A stretch of 64,000 nucleotides of DNA from Thiothrix sp. (GTDB lineage Bacteria > Pseudomonadota > Gammaproteobacteria > Thiotrichales > Thiotrichaceae): assembly GCA_008015155.1 (NCBI GenBank), contig SSFA01000013.1:62001-126000 (forward strand). Reading direction: 5' to 3'. A program made the position numbers and the translations under genes. The notes below the pieces were generated by a model that saw only the letters and a program-made list of their open reading frames with translations, was not told the DNA's origin and did no database searches. Shown here piece after piece: positions 26,680 to 36,348 of this stretch (the first letter of the stretch is position 1; the number at the start of each line of letters is the position of its first letter).

Positions 26680-29600
26680 ATGCAACTCACCCTTTCTGAT
26701 ATTGAAAAAGCTTGGGCGTTAAAAGACCCTGCCTTAGTGAATTATATGGTCACGCTTGCCAGCCAAGCTGAGCCCGAGCCTGATACACCTATTCGCGCAG
26801 AAGCACTCACTTTCCAAAAGTTTGTCACGACGATTTTTAGCTATGCCTTTCAGCAAAAGACCGCTGAAGAGCAAAAAGCTTGGCGGCAGGAACAAATGGC
26901 TTTATTGGAAGCGCCCGATGCCGAAGTACCTTTAGCTGAGCGCTTAAAGCTGCACAAAATCATTTTGCTACTGTGGAGTGATAAGAGTTTATATGCTCGC
27001 CATGTTTTATTAGAACTGATTGCTAAAGTGCCACTGGTTTATGGGCCGTGGCGCGCACTCAAGTATATTTTCAAAGCGGCTGAGGCGGAGAACGATTATC
27101 CACTCTTGGCTGCGATTGCAACGCGCTGTGATATGGCGCTCAAAGCCGAATTTAGTAATGCTACTTTACTGTACATGCGCCGGCGTGCTTGGCGTTATTT
27201 ACGGAAACTCGGGCAAACCTTGCCTGCGGTTTATCCAGAAGCGGCTACCCACTTTTTAGCGAATTACACTGATGACACAAATTGGCAGCAAACTTGGGTT
27301 GCCAATCATATTTTCTACCATGAAACCCATGCGTATGGTGCGGCTCAATTTGGCTATATTTCTGCAAAAACCAATCTATTAGATAAGCGTGCCTTTAAGG
27401 AAACTTGGCAACGTTCGCCCGAGCCTTTATTGCGTTTATTAGGCATGGCGAAGGCGGAACATATTCGTAACTATGCTTGTACCGCTCTAAAAACCGATTT
27501 TAAAGTGAGCCTGCGCGATGTGGATGCGCAATGGCTGATTGATTTAGCCAATCTGCCGGTGCGTAGCAAATCGGTCGATAATTTTATGGTTTGGTTGCTG
27601 CAAAACTCACCCAAACTCGAGCAACAACAATTCCGCAAGTTAGGCTTACATCAGGTTGTGCTCGGCTTATTGGAATCTGAAGACAACGAAGCCCTGAATT
27701 ATGCGATTCAATATGTGAAAGCACAGGCGCGTGATTTACCGGTCAGCGAATTATTACGTTTGGCTTTAAAACCCAATCCTGAATTAGCCAAGTTGATTCG
27801 CCAATTAATTAGCGAACGCGATCCGCGTAGCGAAATTGGCTTAGAGGCTTGGGGTAAATTATTAGCGCTCGATAATTATTATGCCTTTGCTGAGGAAGCC
27901 TTACGTAAGCATTTTGGCCGTAAAGAATTAACGCCAGAATGGTTCCAGCAGCTGCTATTAAGCTCAACTGCTGGGCTAGCTTTTGCCAAAAAATATTTAC
28001 TGGAATTGCATCCACTCAAGACTTTAAGTGCCGCTTATTTCCAAGCGATTTTAGAGCAATTAGATAATGAAAATTATCAGCATTTTGAGGTGGCTGAATT
28101 CAGTTTGAATCAACTAGCGCAATTCGATCTAAAAGAACTGTCGCCAATCTTTATACAAACCGCCCTGTTTAACCCTTATCTAAGCTATCGGTTCAGAGAG
28201 TGGTTGCAAAATGATGTGATTAAAGCTCGGCAATTACCGATCGATTTTTATCAAGCCTTAGCTTATGAGCCCGATTGGTACGCGCATCCCTTTATTCAAA
28301 ATTTACGCCAGTCGAATCTGTCTTGGACTAAATACTTAAGTTTTGATGTTGGCCTTGCGGAGCAAGTACGGGGCTGGCTGTCCGATGTGCGCCGTTTCTC
28401 ACCGGCTGATTTAGGCTTTGAATGGCTGATGAAATTGGTGAATCGCGAAGAAGCGGCTTATCATGATTTCGCCGTGAAGCTCATGATAAAAGCCTTCAAT
28501 CCAGCTGATTTCGCCCCTAAGCAAACCAGTATGCCAGCACCCACTGCTACACCTACTGACAAAACGATTGATTTAGACAAGAAGACTTTCTTGTTCACTG
28601 GCAAACTCAGTACCATGACCCGTGGCGAAGCGGAAGCGAAAGTGACTGCTGCTAATGGTAAAAATGCTGGTAGTGTGAATGCCAAATTAGGTTATTTCGT
28701 CATTGGTGATGAAGGCTCACCTTTATATGGTAATGGGCGCAAAGGCAGCAAGCAGGTTAGTGCTGAAAAGCTGATTGCTGATGGCGCTGGCATTAAAATC
28801 ATCTCTGAAACCGCTTTCTTGCAAATGCTGGCGGGTGAACAGCGCGAGTTTTCAGAAGATGCTTTAGTGGAAGGTTGTAAGACTTTATGGGCTATGGCTG
28901 TCGATAAGCCAGATACCCCCATCAGCAAATTCGCAATTCAATATTTGCGCTATCACCATCCCGAATTATGCTTAAAGCTCACCGATCGTCCGGTGGATCC
29001 GGGTTCGGAAATTCCGGATAGTTTTGCCAGTTTTGAGCAATTTAAGCCGCTGTTTAATCATTCGAATACACCTTTGCGCAATATGGCACTAGATTATGCG
29101 CATTATGAATTTGCGCGCTGGTCGCCTTCCGTGGCGGATTTATTAGTCTTAAGTGAATCCAAATACAGTGATGTACGCGAGTTTGTCAGTCAAGCTCTCA
29201 CCGAAGCACCCAGCCAAGAAAATCGCCATTATCGTTTAGATGCCAGCCTCTTACCGGCGAGTGATGTGTATAGCTTCTGTGAAGCGCGTTCAGCGCATAC
29301 CCGCCAATTAGGCATGCAATTGATTCAGCAATATGAAAAATTCCAATTGCCAGAAGCTTTATTCCAATTAACCGAAAGCCCGGATCGTGAATTGCGTGGC
29401 TTTGTGGTGCGAATTTTGTGGTCGCTGTATCGGCGCTATTCCACGACGGCACATTGGAAGCCTAGTTTGCCGGTGATGGCGAATTTAAGCACAGTGGATA
29501 AAGCTAAACGCGAAGAGGCTTTGAAAAAATTAGGCACCGGTTTGCCGAAACGGCCAGAGCATTTGCCCGCTAATCAAGAAGATTTACAGCAACTCTTACG

Positions 29601-29859
29601 CCGCTGGCTCTATGAGCTTCCACCCGGACGCATGGGTACGGAGCGCTTAACCACGCGCCTCAAACCCTTATCAGCCAGCCAAGCGAAAAAAGCCTTAATT
29701 GAAACCTTCCGTGATGTGGCGCTGGATGATGCGGAATTTGCGCAATTGGTTCTGCCATTATTTAAGAATTTTACTCGCTCGAATGGCCGTATGGAGCAAG
29801 CTGCCTGCTTGGTTGCGGTGACTCGTTTACAAACTGCCCACCCTGCGTTAGCGGTATAA
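26680..29859 (+). CDS. HEAT/ARM-repeat protein with an embedded BRCT domain (retron-associated)
   Basis: A 1059-residue soluble protein. Most of it is helical repeat sequence of HEAT/ARM character (repeated Leu/Ala-rich helix pairs). At about residues 628-717 it carries a BRCT domain: LDKKTFLFTGKLSTMTRGEAEAKV, then the conserved Gly-rich turn, NAKLGYFVIGDEG, KQVSAEKLIADG and ISETAFLQML. This form resembles the BRCT of bacterial DNA ligase and replication factor C, which bind nicks or 5'-phosphate ends. A Pro/Thr-rich linker precedes it. First gene of a five-gene operon; the next gene starts 9 bases later. An AGGGG ribosome site lies 9 bases before the ATG. The role is unknown; a DNA-sensing or scaffold part of the retron system is inferred. 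Confidence 0.8.
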   Translation: MQLTLSDIEKAWALKDPALVNYMVTLASQAEPEPDTPIRAEALTFQKFVTTIFSYAFQQKTAEEQKAWRQEQMALLEAPDAEVPLAERLKLHKIILLLWSDKSLYARHVLLELIAKVPLVYGPWRALKYIFKAAEAENDYPLLAAIATRCDMALKAEFSNATLLYMRRRAWRYLRKLGQTLPAVYPEAATHFLANYTDDTNWQQTWVANHIFYHETHAYGAAQFGYISAKTNLLDKRAFKETWQRSPEPLLRLLGMAKAEHIRNYACTALKTDFKVSLRDVDAQWLIDLANLPVRSKSVDNFMVWLLQNSPKLEQQQFRKLGLHQVVLGLLESEDNEALNYAIQYVKAQARDLPVSELLRLALKPNPELAKLIRQLISERDPRSEIGLEAWGKLLALDNYYAFAEEALRKHFGRKELTPEWFQQLLLSSTAGLAFAKKYLLELHPLKTLSAAYFQAILEQLDNENYQHFEVAEFSLNQLAQFDLKELSPIFIQTALFNPYLSYRFREWLQNDVIKARQLPIDFYQALAYEPDWYAHPFIQNLRQSNLSWTKYLSFDVGLAEQVRGWLSDVRRFSPADLGFEWLMKLVNREEAAYHDFAVKLMIKAFNPADFAPKQTSMPAPTATPTDKTIDLDKKTFLFTGKLSTMTRGEAEAKVTAANGKNAGSVNAKLGYFVIGDEGSPLYGNGRKGSKQVSAEKLIADGAGIKIISETAFLQMLAGEQREFSEDALVEGCKTLWAMAVDKPDTPISKFAIQYLRYHHPELCLKLTDRPVDPGSEIPDSFASFEQFKPLFNHSNTPLRNMALDYAHYEFARWSPSVADLLVLSESKYSDVREFVSQALTEAPSQENRHYRLDASLLPASDVYSFCEARSAHTRQLGMQLIQQYEKFQLPEALFQLTESPDRELRGFVVRILWSLYRRYSTTAHWKPSLPVMANLSTVDKAKREEALKKLGTGLPKRPEHLPANQEDLQQLLRRWLYELPPGRMGTERLTTRLKPLSASQAKKALIETFRDVALDDAEFAQLVLPLFKNFTRSNGRMEQAACLVAVTRLQTAHPALAV

Positions 29860-29868
29860 GGAAGCGCT

Positions 29869-32800
29869 ATGATTAATTTAGTTCACGCCTATCGCGGGCA
29901 AATTCAGGGTCTGGTGAGTCATGCTAGCAAAACGGTTTTCATTACCAAGCACCCAGAAAACCAAGCTACCGAACTGTATCGCCTAGATACCAGCACGGAA
30001 TACACCAATTTACAGTCTGAAGCTTTAGCAGCTAGTGCAAGCGCTTTAGTCGGTAATGCGGAGCAAATTTGGCTAGCGGCTACCGATGGCAAATTGTATA
30101 GCGCTGCTTTGGATGCTGGCAAAGCCAAAGCCTTAGGGCATTTGGATTTTAGCGCCAGCGAAGTCTTAGCACTGGCTTTATTAGCAGCCGAGCGCTTAGC
30201 GGTTTTACAAGCCAAGCAACTCAGTATTGTCGATTTAAAAACCAATCAAATCACCCAAACCTTCGAGCAAGCCGATGCGGCTACCACACTGGCCAGTAGC
30301 CCCGATGGTTTATGGTTCGCGATAGGTTCTCGCCAAGGTAAAATCGCGGTTTATAGCGCTGAAACGGCTAAGGCTGAATTTGCTTTATCCAGTGAAGGCG
30401 CTGTGCATCAAGGTCAAGTGACCGCCTTAGTCTTTGCTGCCAATGAATTGCAATTCTATTCAGCGGGTGCAGATAAAAAACTCTTCCTCACCCATGCGCG
30501 TGGCAGTTTGCAGCCTTTAGATAAAGGCAAAAGTAGTAGTCATGAAGTACCCATCACCGCACTCTTATTGGGTAAAGAACGCTTATTCACGGCAGCATCA
30601 GATAAAAGTATTAAAGCTTGGGCTTATAGCGGTGGTCAGCCCACCACCTTAAAGCAAGGTTTGCCCAGCATTACGTATTTGAGCTTGATTCAATATTTGG
30701 ATAAGCCTGCTCTACTGGTAGCCGGGAGCGATGCGTCTTTAAGCATTGTTGGTTTAACTGAAGAAGAAAAGCTAGGTGAGATCAAAGTGACCATCAATGA
30801 TGGTTATGCGTGGGCGAAAGAATTTGCCGGGCGCACTGATCCACAAGAGCGTGAAAAAGCCCTGACCCTACTCACTAGCTATGACGATAAGCGTGCTTTT
30901 GATTTATTAGACAATCAGCTTAAAAACGAGCAAGACCGTAGCTTACGCGAGCAATTGATTAAGCTGGTGGCAAAAGCTAAGCATCCACGCGCTTTAAGCT
31001 TATTAGAAGCGGCTACCAAAGATACCCGCCACGATACGGTGCGCCAACAAGCCTTTAAAGCTTGGGAAGGTAAAGTAGCGGCGGATGATTTACGCCCTTA
31101 TGAAGTAGCACTAGCCACCAATCAGCTCGATATTGGCAAAGAAGCCTTAAAGGTATTGGCCGCCCTTGCTAAAGACCAGCCGCGTGCCGAACAACTCTTA
31201 GTCCAAGCACTCAACCATAAACAAGCTGCTTTGCGCTTGACGGCTTTAAGCTTATTGGAAGATATCTATGGGAATTCGCCCAAAGCCTCCCTGCAAGCGC
31301 TTAATGTGGCGCAGCCTGATTTGCAACGGGCAGCGTTAATTCGCCTTTATCAGCGCAAACTCTTGCAGGATATGGAAGTGCAACGCGCTTTATTATTGGC
31401 TCAAGCCGATAATGACGCCAATTTGCGCCACACGGCTTTTCTGGTTGCGATTTTAAGCCAAGAACATTTAACGCAAGCGCTCAAAGCCTTGGAGCCTGAC
31501 CTAGCGCGTCAATTGCAAGAGCTGGAAGATTTTGAATTACTCGGCGATGGAACCAGCAAAGCGACTAAATCACCAAAAACATCTACTAAAGATGCAGCCA
31601 AACTTATTAAAGCCTTGGAATTCGCTGATTATAATGTACTGCTTCAAGGCATGAGTAATCGGCATGCGGATATTAGCTTCTTAGCTGCGTTTGCTCTCGC
31701 CGTGTTACAAGATCAACGTGCGTTTGGCATGCTGCTGGTCTTAAGCCAAGAAGCCAATCCAGCGATTCGGGCAGGTGTTGGCCGCGCGTTTGCGTGGTTG
31801 AATCAAGACGATAGTATTCCGACTTTAGAAATTTTATTGAATGACAAAGCGCCTGAAGTGCGGGATGCGGCATTCAATGCCTTAGAAAAGTTGCAAGCCA
31901 ATAAGCTCTTAACGGTAGAACGTGGCTTTGCCTCAGCGCATCAGGATATTCATGCCCGCAGCTTAAAAAGCTTATTGGATCTTTTAGTCGAACCTGAGGC
32001 TAGCGAGAAGCCGAAAAAATCCTTATTAGGCTCCCTGAAATCTGCTTTGTTGGGGACAAAAACTCCCGAAAAACTAGCACCGCACAATGATGCTGAACAG
32101 GTGCTACATTTACTGCAAACCGCACTGAATGATCCGTTTGAGCCCATCCGCCAAGAAACCTTTAAAACTTGTTTGAATCGCCAATTAGGTGGCTCAGATG
32201 TGGATACTTTGCGGCTATTATTGACCAGTCGCTATGAAAATCTGCATCGTGAAGTGCTGCTAGAAGTCTTAGCCAAGGCACGCGTTCTGCCCGCGCTTCC
32301 TTGGGTAGAGCCGCTCCTGTTGGAGTTATTGAATGATCGTTTCGCGAATGTGCGCCTACAAGCTTTACACTTTGCACTGACTGAGAAAAAACGCATTGAT
32401 ACCCAAGCGGCTTTAGCTGCAGCGATTCATAGTGAGTTTGCCGATGTGCAGGGCGAAGCCTTAGTTTATATCCAAAAGAATCCCAGCAAGGCGAATCAAG
32501 CGCATCTGCCCGCTTTATTAAATGATGCGCATGAATCCCTACGCAATTTAGCGATTAAGTTATTAGTCGATGCGGATCAACAACCCGCCTTGGTACAAGC
32601 TTTAGCTAGCCCTTATGATGATGTGCAAGTCACGGCTGCAACTGCTTTAGTGAAATGGGGCGAACCTAGTGCTTTCAAAACTTTAGAAAACTTATTAGCG
32701 CGTCCTGAACCACACAGCAAAGCTGAGCAAGCGCATTGGTTGCAGATTAGCTCTCAGGCTTTGGCCGGTTTAGCGGCAACTGCCGATGTTAAAGCCTTTC

Positions 32801-35800
32801 CTACGATTCAGTGCTATTTAAAATCGCCACACAGTTCTTTAGTGGAAGTTGCTGCGAAAGCTTTGCCTTATGTGGTCAGTAGCGAGCAGATTCCACACTT
32901 ATTAGAGCTACAAGCTGATGAACGTGCGGTGGTGCGTGCGCATGCTGGCTTAGCCTTAGCCTTATTAGCGGAGCCGCAAGCTAAGGTGGTCTTGGCTGAA
33001 ACGAAGGTGGTTGAGCAGCAGTTGTCGCTAGCCCAGCGTTTAGCTGCTCAATTAGCGCTTGAAACCGCCACCCCGTTAAACCTGCAAATGTTTTTACAAA
33101 ATACGCAGACCTTTATGCCTGCCGTATTAGCCTTAGTAAGCCATGAGTTACTCTTGCACGGGGATGAGCCAGAATTAAGCACTTGGGCTTTGAGTTTGAA
33201 TCAAGCGGAATTGCAGCAATTCTGTGCTGATCTGTTGGTGCGTTATAGCGATGAAGCGGCCCGCTGGGCCTATCTAGAGCAATGGCTGCAGCAGCAACAA
33301 AATCCGGTTGATAGCAAAGATAATGAAAAGCGCTGGAAGTTTAGTAAAGCGACATTACAGCAAATCGCTACGATTTTGGTCTATGGTAGTGGTCATTTAA
33401 AAGCCTATTTGCTGAGTATTCTGGTGCGTTTAAACCAGATGACCGACAAAGAATGGCAATTGCATTACGCCGCGCTGAGCAAGCGCTTTGCGCAAGCTAT
33501 TCAAGCGGCTGAAGCTAAATACGTACCACCCGCCACCATTAAACCGGAACAAGCCGCTTGGAATCAGCGCGCGTTTGGCGCTTATTTAGGTCTAGTGCGC
33601 CAAGATAACCCTCAAGGACTACGACATGGTTTATTGAGCTTACGCTTGAAAGCCTTACGCAGCCTGCAAGACTTGGCACAACGCGATAAGACTTTATATG
33701 ACAGCGTGGTCAGTAGTTTCCTTACCTTACTGAATCACGAACAAGTAGAGCTGCGCTTATTTGCTTTTGATACCTTACAAACGATGGGCGTGGATTTGGC
33801 TTTATTGGGGAATACTGCGACCACTTCACCCCGTACCGATATTGCGCGCAAAGGTTTAGAGTTGCTGATTAAGCATTATCCGCTCAAACAATCGCATCAA
33901 CTTTTACAAAACCTCATTGCTAGCAATCACGAAATTCTCGCTCCAGAAGCTTGGAAATTATATAGCGCTGATGTGGGCTTAGTGAAAGCCGCTCCCTTTG
34001 CTTTGCAATCCAATTATGAGCCACAGCGTCTGCAAGTGGTGAGTGAATTAGCCGCGCATTATCACGAGGCTGGTGTACCCGCTTTATTGCTGGAAGCGAG
34101 CACTAATAGCGTGCTTAATGTCGCGCTCAAAGCCGCTGAAAGCCTAGCGCAACAACAGCATCCCCAAGCGTTTAATGCCTTGGTGGGCGTGTTTAAGCGC
34201 GGTAATGACAGTCAAAAACGCAGTGCTTTAACGGCGATGCGCTTGCTGCCTAGTGCTGAGCCTGCCTTGTGGTTGATCAATTACCTGAATACGGATTTCA
34301 TCGCCAAAGACTTAATTAATCCAGTGTATGAGGTAATCGCTAGCCAGCGCCCAGTAGAAGCCTTTAAGCCATTGCTAAAGCGTTTAGAGCAACAACGCAC
34401 TGAAGCAAAAGCGATTATTAAAGCACTGATTACTATTACCGGCTTCGACCAACCGATTGAAGATTATCAAGAGGAGTCGGCGGATAAGCGTTGGCTGACT
34501 CTACAATTCCCGCGGCATGAAGATTTATTGCTTCAGCTTTTTAATAGCTTAATTCGCTTGGGGCATTTAGATGAGGCTACCCGTTTAGCTTATGCGCTTG
34601 GCTGGGTACAAAGCAAAGAGGCCGATAAAACTTTAGCAGATGCTTTGCCCGTATTGGATGCAGCACAACTCACGCCTATTTTACAAGCGATGGCGCATCG
34701 TGCCTTGAAACGCGCCGGTCGAGTGAATGGTTTGCTGACCATGCTCACCCATAAAGATTTAGATGTGCAATTCCTCGCCGCAGAAGGTTTGGCGAATAGC
34801 GGTCATCAACAAGGCTTTAGTATCTTAATGGCGGCGATGGATTATCAGAAAAATGATGAATTCCGTAAGCGCGCCACCTTAGCTTTAGGTAAATCAGGGG
34901 ATGAACGTGCTTTAGATAAGCTCCTGAAATTAGCAGAAGATAAAGAGCATTTCTTACACGAAGCCGCGATTGAAGCACTTGGCCATTTGGGTAAGGGTGA
35001 GGAAGGCGAACGCATCTTTAAGCAGATTAAATCGCGCTTACTCAATGCGGAGTACTACTCTGATTTAGCTAATTATGCTTTGAATGGCTTGCGCTGGTTG
35101 AATACGCAAGCGTCATGGGCATTAGTACAAGATTATGCAGCGAATAGCTCGCACTATAGCGAGTATCGTGCCCATGCAGTGAATTTGTTGCAATATCGCG
35201 ATACCGAAGCGACCCGTAGTTTCCTATTGAAGCTTTTGCGAGAAGAAGCGACGGATTATGAGGTGATTGAAGCAGCCTTCAATACCGCCCGCTTCTTATG
35301 GCAAGCAGAGCCTAATACTACTACTGAAGCCGACTATGCACTCTTGCAGGGGCATTTCCCGCAAACGGACGCGAAATTGTTGGAGCGGATTGTCGCTAGC
35401 GCACCGACTGCGACTTTATTAGATTTGCTGGGCAAAGATTACACACCTCATGATGCCGCTTATGCAGATTTTATTATTGCAGGCTTAGGCCAAGGTTTAT
35501 TGAAGCGTGATGCTTATCAAGAGCAAGACCTGCAAGCCTTATTAAGCGCACAAAAACCTGTTGTGGTTGAGTGGGTAGCGCGTTTAGTTGGGCGTATGGA
35601 TAAAGTCTCGAAAGCTTTAGCGACCAGCTTGGAGCAAAGTCTGGCAACCTATTTTGCCCGCTGGCAAACGGCTTACCAACAGCTAGAGCAGCAGCCCACT
35701 GATTATGATCGGCAACTGGCTGAACAAGCTTTAGCCAAAACCCTAGAACAGCTCTTGTGGAGCTTAGTGCAACAAGATTTGCAGCCTGCTTTATTATTGC

Positions 35801-36348
35801 AATTACTGAGCACTGAAAACAAAGCCGAGCGTCCTTTCCAAATACATATTCTGACGGCCTTATTAGCCTTAGAGAAACTCTCTAATAAAGCTATCTTAGA
35901 AGCGCTCGCTAGCTTACAAAGCTCGCCTGTCCTACAAGTTAGCACCTTGGCTAATCAGCTCTTAGCTCAGCATCAGCCGAAAGCGAAAGTCGATTGGCAG
36001 CGTTTGCTCGCTCAGCCTGAAGCTTTATTACACGATAATTTTGCGAAAGATTTATCGGCGGCTGCCGCGAGTGCTGCGCATCAAGCACAAGTCTTACCGA
36101 TTTTGATTGCTAAACAAGAAGTGACGAGCTTGGCGCAAATTGCCAATGACAAACAGCAGCAAGAAGCCCTGCGTTTGGGGGCTATCGAAGGGCTAGCGCG
36201 CATTGCGACCCTTGAAGCCGAAAGCGCGCTGCAAACCATTAAAGACGCCGCCCATGATGCGGATATTAGTAAAGCAGCTTATCGCGCCTTGCGCCGCTGG
36301 CAACGTAGCCAAGCCAAAGCCACTGCCACTACCGGAGCCTCTGCATGA
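29869..36348 (+). CDS. Giant WD40-plus-HEAT-repeat protein (retron ARM component)
   Basis: A 2159-residue protein without signal peptide or membrane segments. Residues 1 to about 300 form WD40-like blades (ASSPDGLWFAIGSRQGKIAVYS, VTALVFAANELQFYSAGADKKLF, ITALLLGKERLFTAASDKSIKAW). The rest is a very long chain of HEAT/ARM repeats, with helices ending in motifs such as VRDAAFNALEKL and VRLQALHFAL. Two short Lys/Ser/Thr-rich linkers lie near residues 560-580 and 711-735. The late part contains PBS-lyase-like HEAT units (KRATLALGKSGDERALDKLLKLAED). The SWIM gene overlaps its stop by 4 bases (ATGA). It probably acts as a scaffold or large solenoid effector; no enzymatic motif is visible. The size is exceptional for a retron accessory. 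Confidence 0.82.
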   Translation: MINLVHAYRGQIQGLVSHASKTVFITKHPENQATELYRLDTSTEYTNLQSEALAASASALVGNAEQIWLAATDGKLYSAALDAGKAKALGHLDFSASEVLALALLAAERLAVLQAKQLSIVDLKTNQITQTFEQADAATTLASSPDGLWFAIGSRQGKIAVYSAETAKAEFALSSEGAVHQGQVTALVFAANELQFYSAGADKKLFLTHARGSLQPLDKGKSSSHEVPITALLLGKERLFTAASDKSIKAWAYSGGQPTTLKQGLPSITYLSLIQYLDKPALLVAGSDASLSIVGLTEEEKLGEIKVTINDGYAWAKEFAGRTDPQEREKALTLLTSYDDKRAFDLLDNQLKNEQDRSLREQLIKLVAKAKHPRALSLLEAATKDTRHDTVRQQAFKAWEGKVAADDLRPYEVALATNQLDIGKEALKVLAALAKDQPRAEQLLVQALNHKQAALRLTALSLLEDIYGNSPKASLQALNVAQPDLQRAALIRLYQRKLLQDMEVQRALLLAQADNDANLRHTAFLVAILSQEHLTQALKALEPDLARQLQELEDFELLGDGTSKATKSPKTSTKDAAKLIKALEFADYNVLLQGMSNRHADISFLAAFALAVLQDQRAFGMLLVLSQEANPAIRAGVGRAFAWLNQDDSIPTLEILLNDKAPEVRDAAFNALEKLQANKLLTVERGFASAHQDIHARSLKSLLDLLVEPEASEKPKKSLLGSLKSALLGTKTPEKLAPHNDAEQVLHLLQTALNDPFEPIRQETFKTCLNRQLGGSDVDTLRLLLTSRYENLHREVLLEVLAKARVLPALPWVEPLLLELLNDRFANVRLQALHFALTEKKRIDTQAALAAAIHSEFADVQGEALVYIQKNPSKANQAHLPALLNDAHESLRNLAIKLLVDADQQPALVQALASPYDDVQVTAATALVKWGEPSAFKTLENLLARPEPHSKAEQAHWLQISSQALAGLAATADVKAFPTIQCYLKSPHSSLVEVAAKALPYVVSSEQIPHLLELQADERAVVRAHAGLALALLAEPQAKVVLAETKVVEQQLSLAQRLAAQLALETATPLNLQMFLQNTQTFMPAVLALVSHELLLHGDEPELSTWALSLNQAELQQFCADLLVRYSDEAARWAYLEQWLQQQQNPVDSKDNEKRWKFSKATLQQIATILVYGSGHLKAYLLSILVRLNQMTDKEWQLHYAALSKRFAQAIQAAEAKYVPPATIKPEQAAWNQRAFGAYLGLVRQDNPQGLRHGLLSLRLKALRSLQDLAQRDKTLYDSVVSSFLTLLNHEQVELRLFAFDTLQTMGVDLALLGNTATTSPRTDIARKGLELLIKHYPLKQSHQLLQNLIASNHEILAPEAWKLYSADVGLVKAAPFALQSNYEPQRLQVVSELAAHYHEAGVPALLLEASTNSVLNVALKAAESLAQQQHPQAFNALVGVFKRGNDSQKRSALTAMRLLPSAEPALWLINYLNTDFIAKDLINPVYEVIASQRPVEAFKPLLKRLEQQRTEAKAIIKALITITGFDQPIEDYQEESADKRWLTLQFPRHEDLLLQLFNSLIRLGHLDEATRLAYALGWVQSKEADKTLADALPVLDAAQLTPILQAMAHRALKRAGRVNGLLTMLTHKDLDVQFLAAEGLANSGHQQGFSILMAAMDYQKNDEFRKRATLALGKSGDERALDKLLKLAEDKEHFLHEAAIEALGHLGKGEEGERIFKQIKSRLLNAEYYSDLANYALNGLRWLNTQASWALVQDYAANSSHYSEYRAHAVNLLQYRDTEATRSFLLKLLREEATDYEVIEAAFNTARFLWQAEPNTTTEADYALLQGHFPQTDAKLLERIVASAPTATLLDLLGKDYTPHDAAYADFIIAGLGQGLLKRDAYQEQDLQALLSAQKPVVVEWVARLVGRMDKVSKALATSLEQSLATYFARWQTAYQQLEQQPTDYDRQLAEQALAKTLEQLLWSLVQQDLQPALLLQLLSTENKAERPFQIHILTALLALEKLSNKAILEALASLQSSPVLQVSTLANQLLAQHQPKAKVDWQRLLAQPEALLHDNFAKDLSAAAASAAHQAQVLPILIAKQEVTSLAQIANDKQQQEALRLGAIEGLARIATLEAESALQTIKDAAHDADISKAAYRALRRWQRSQAKATATTGASA

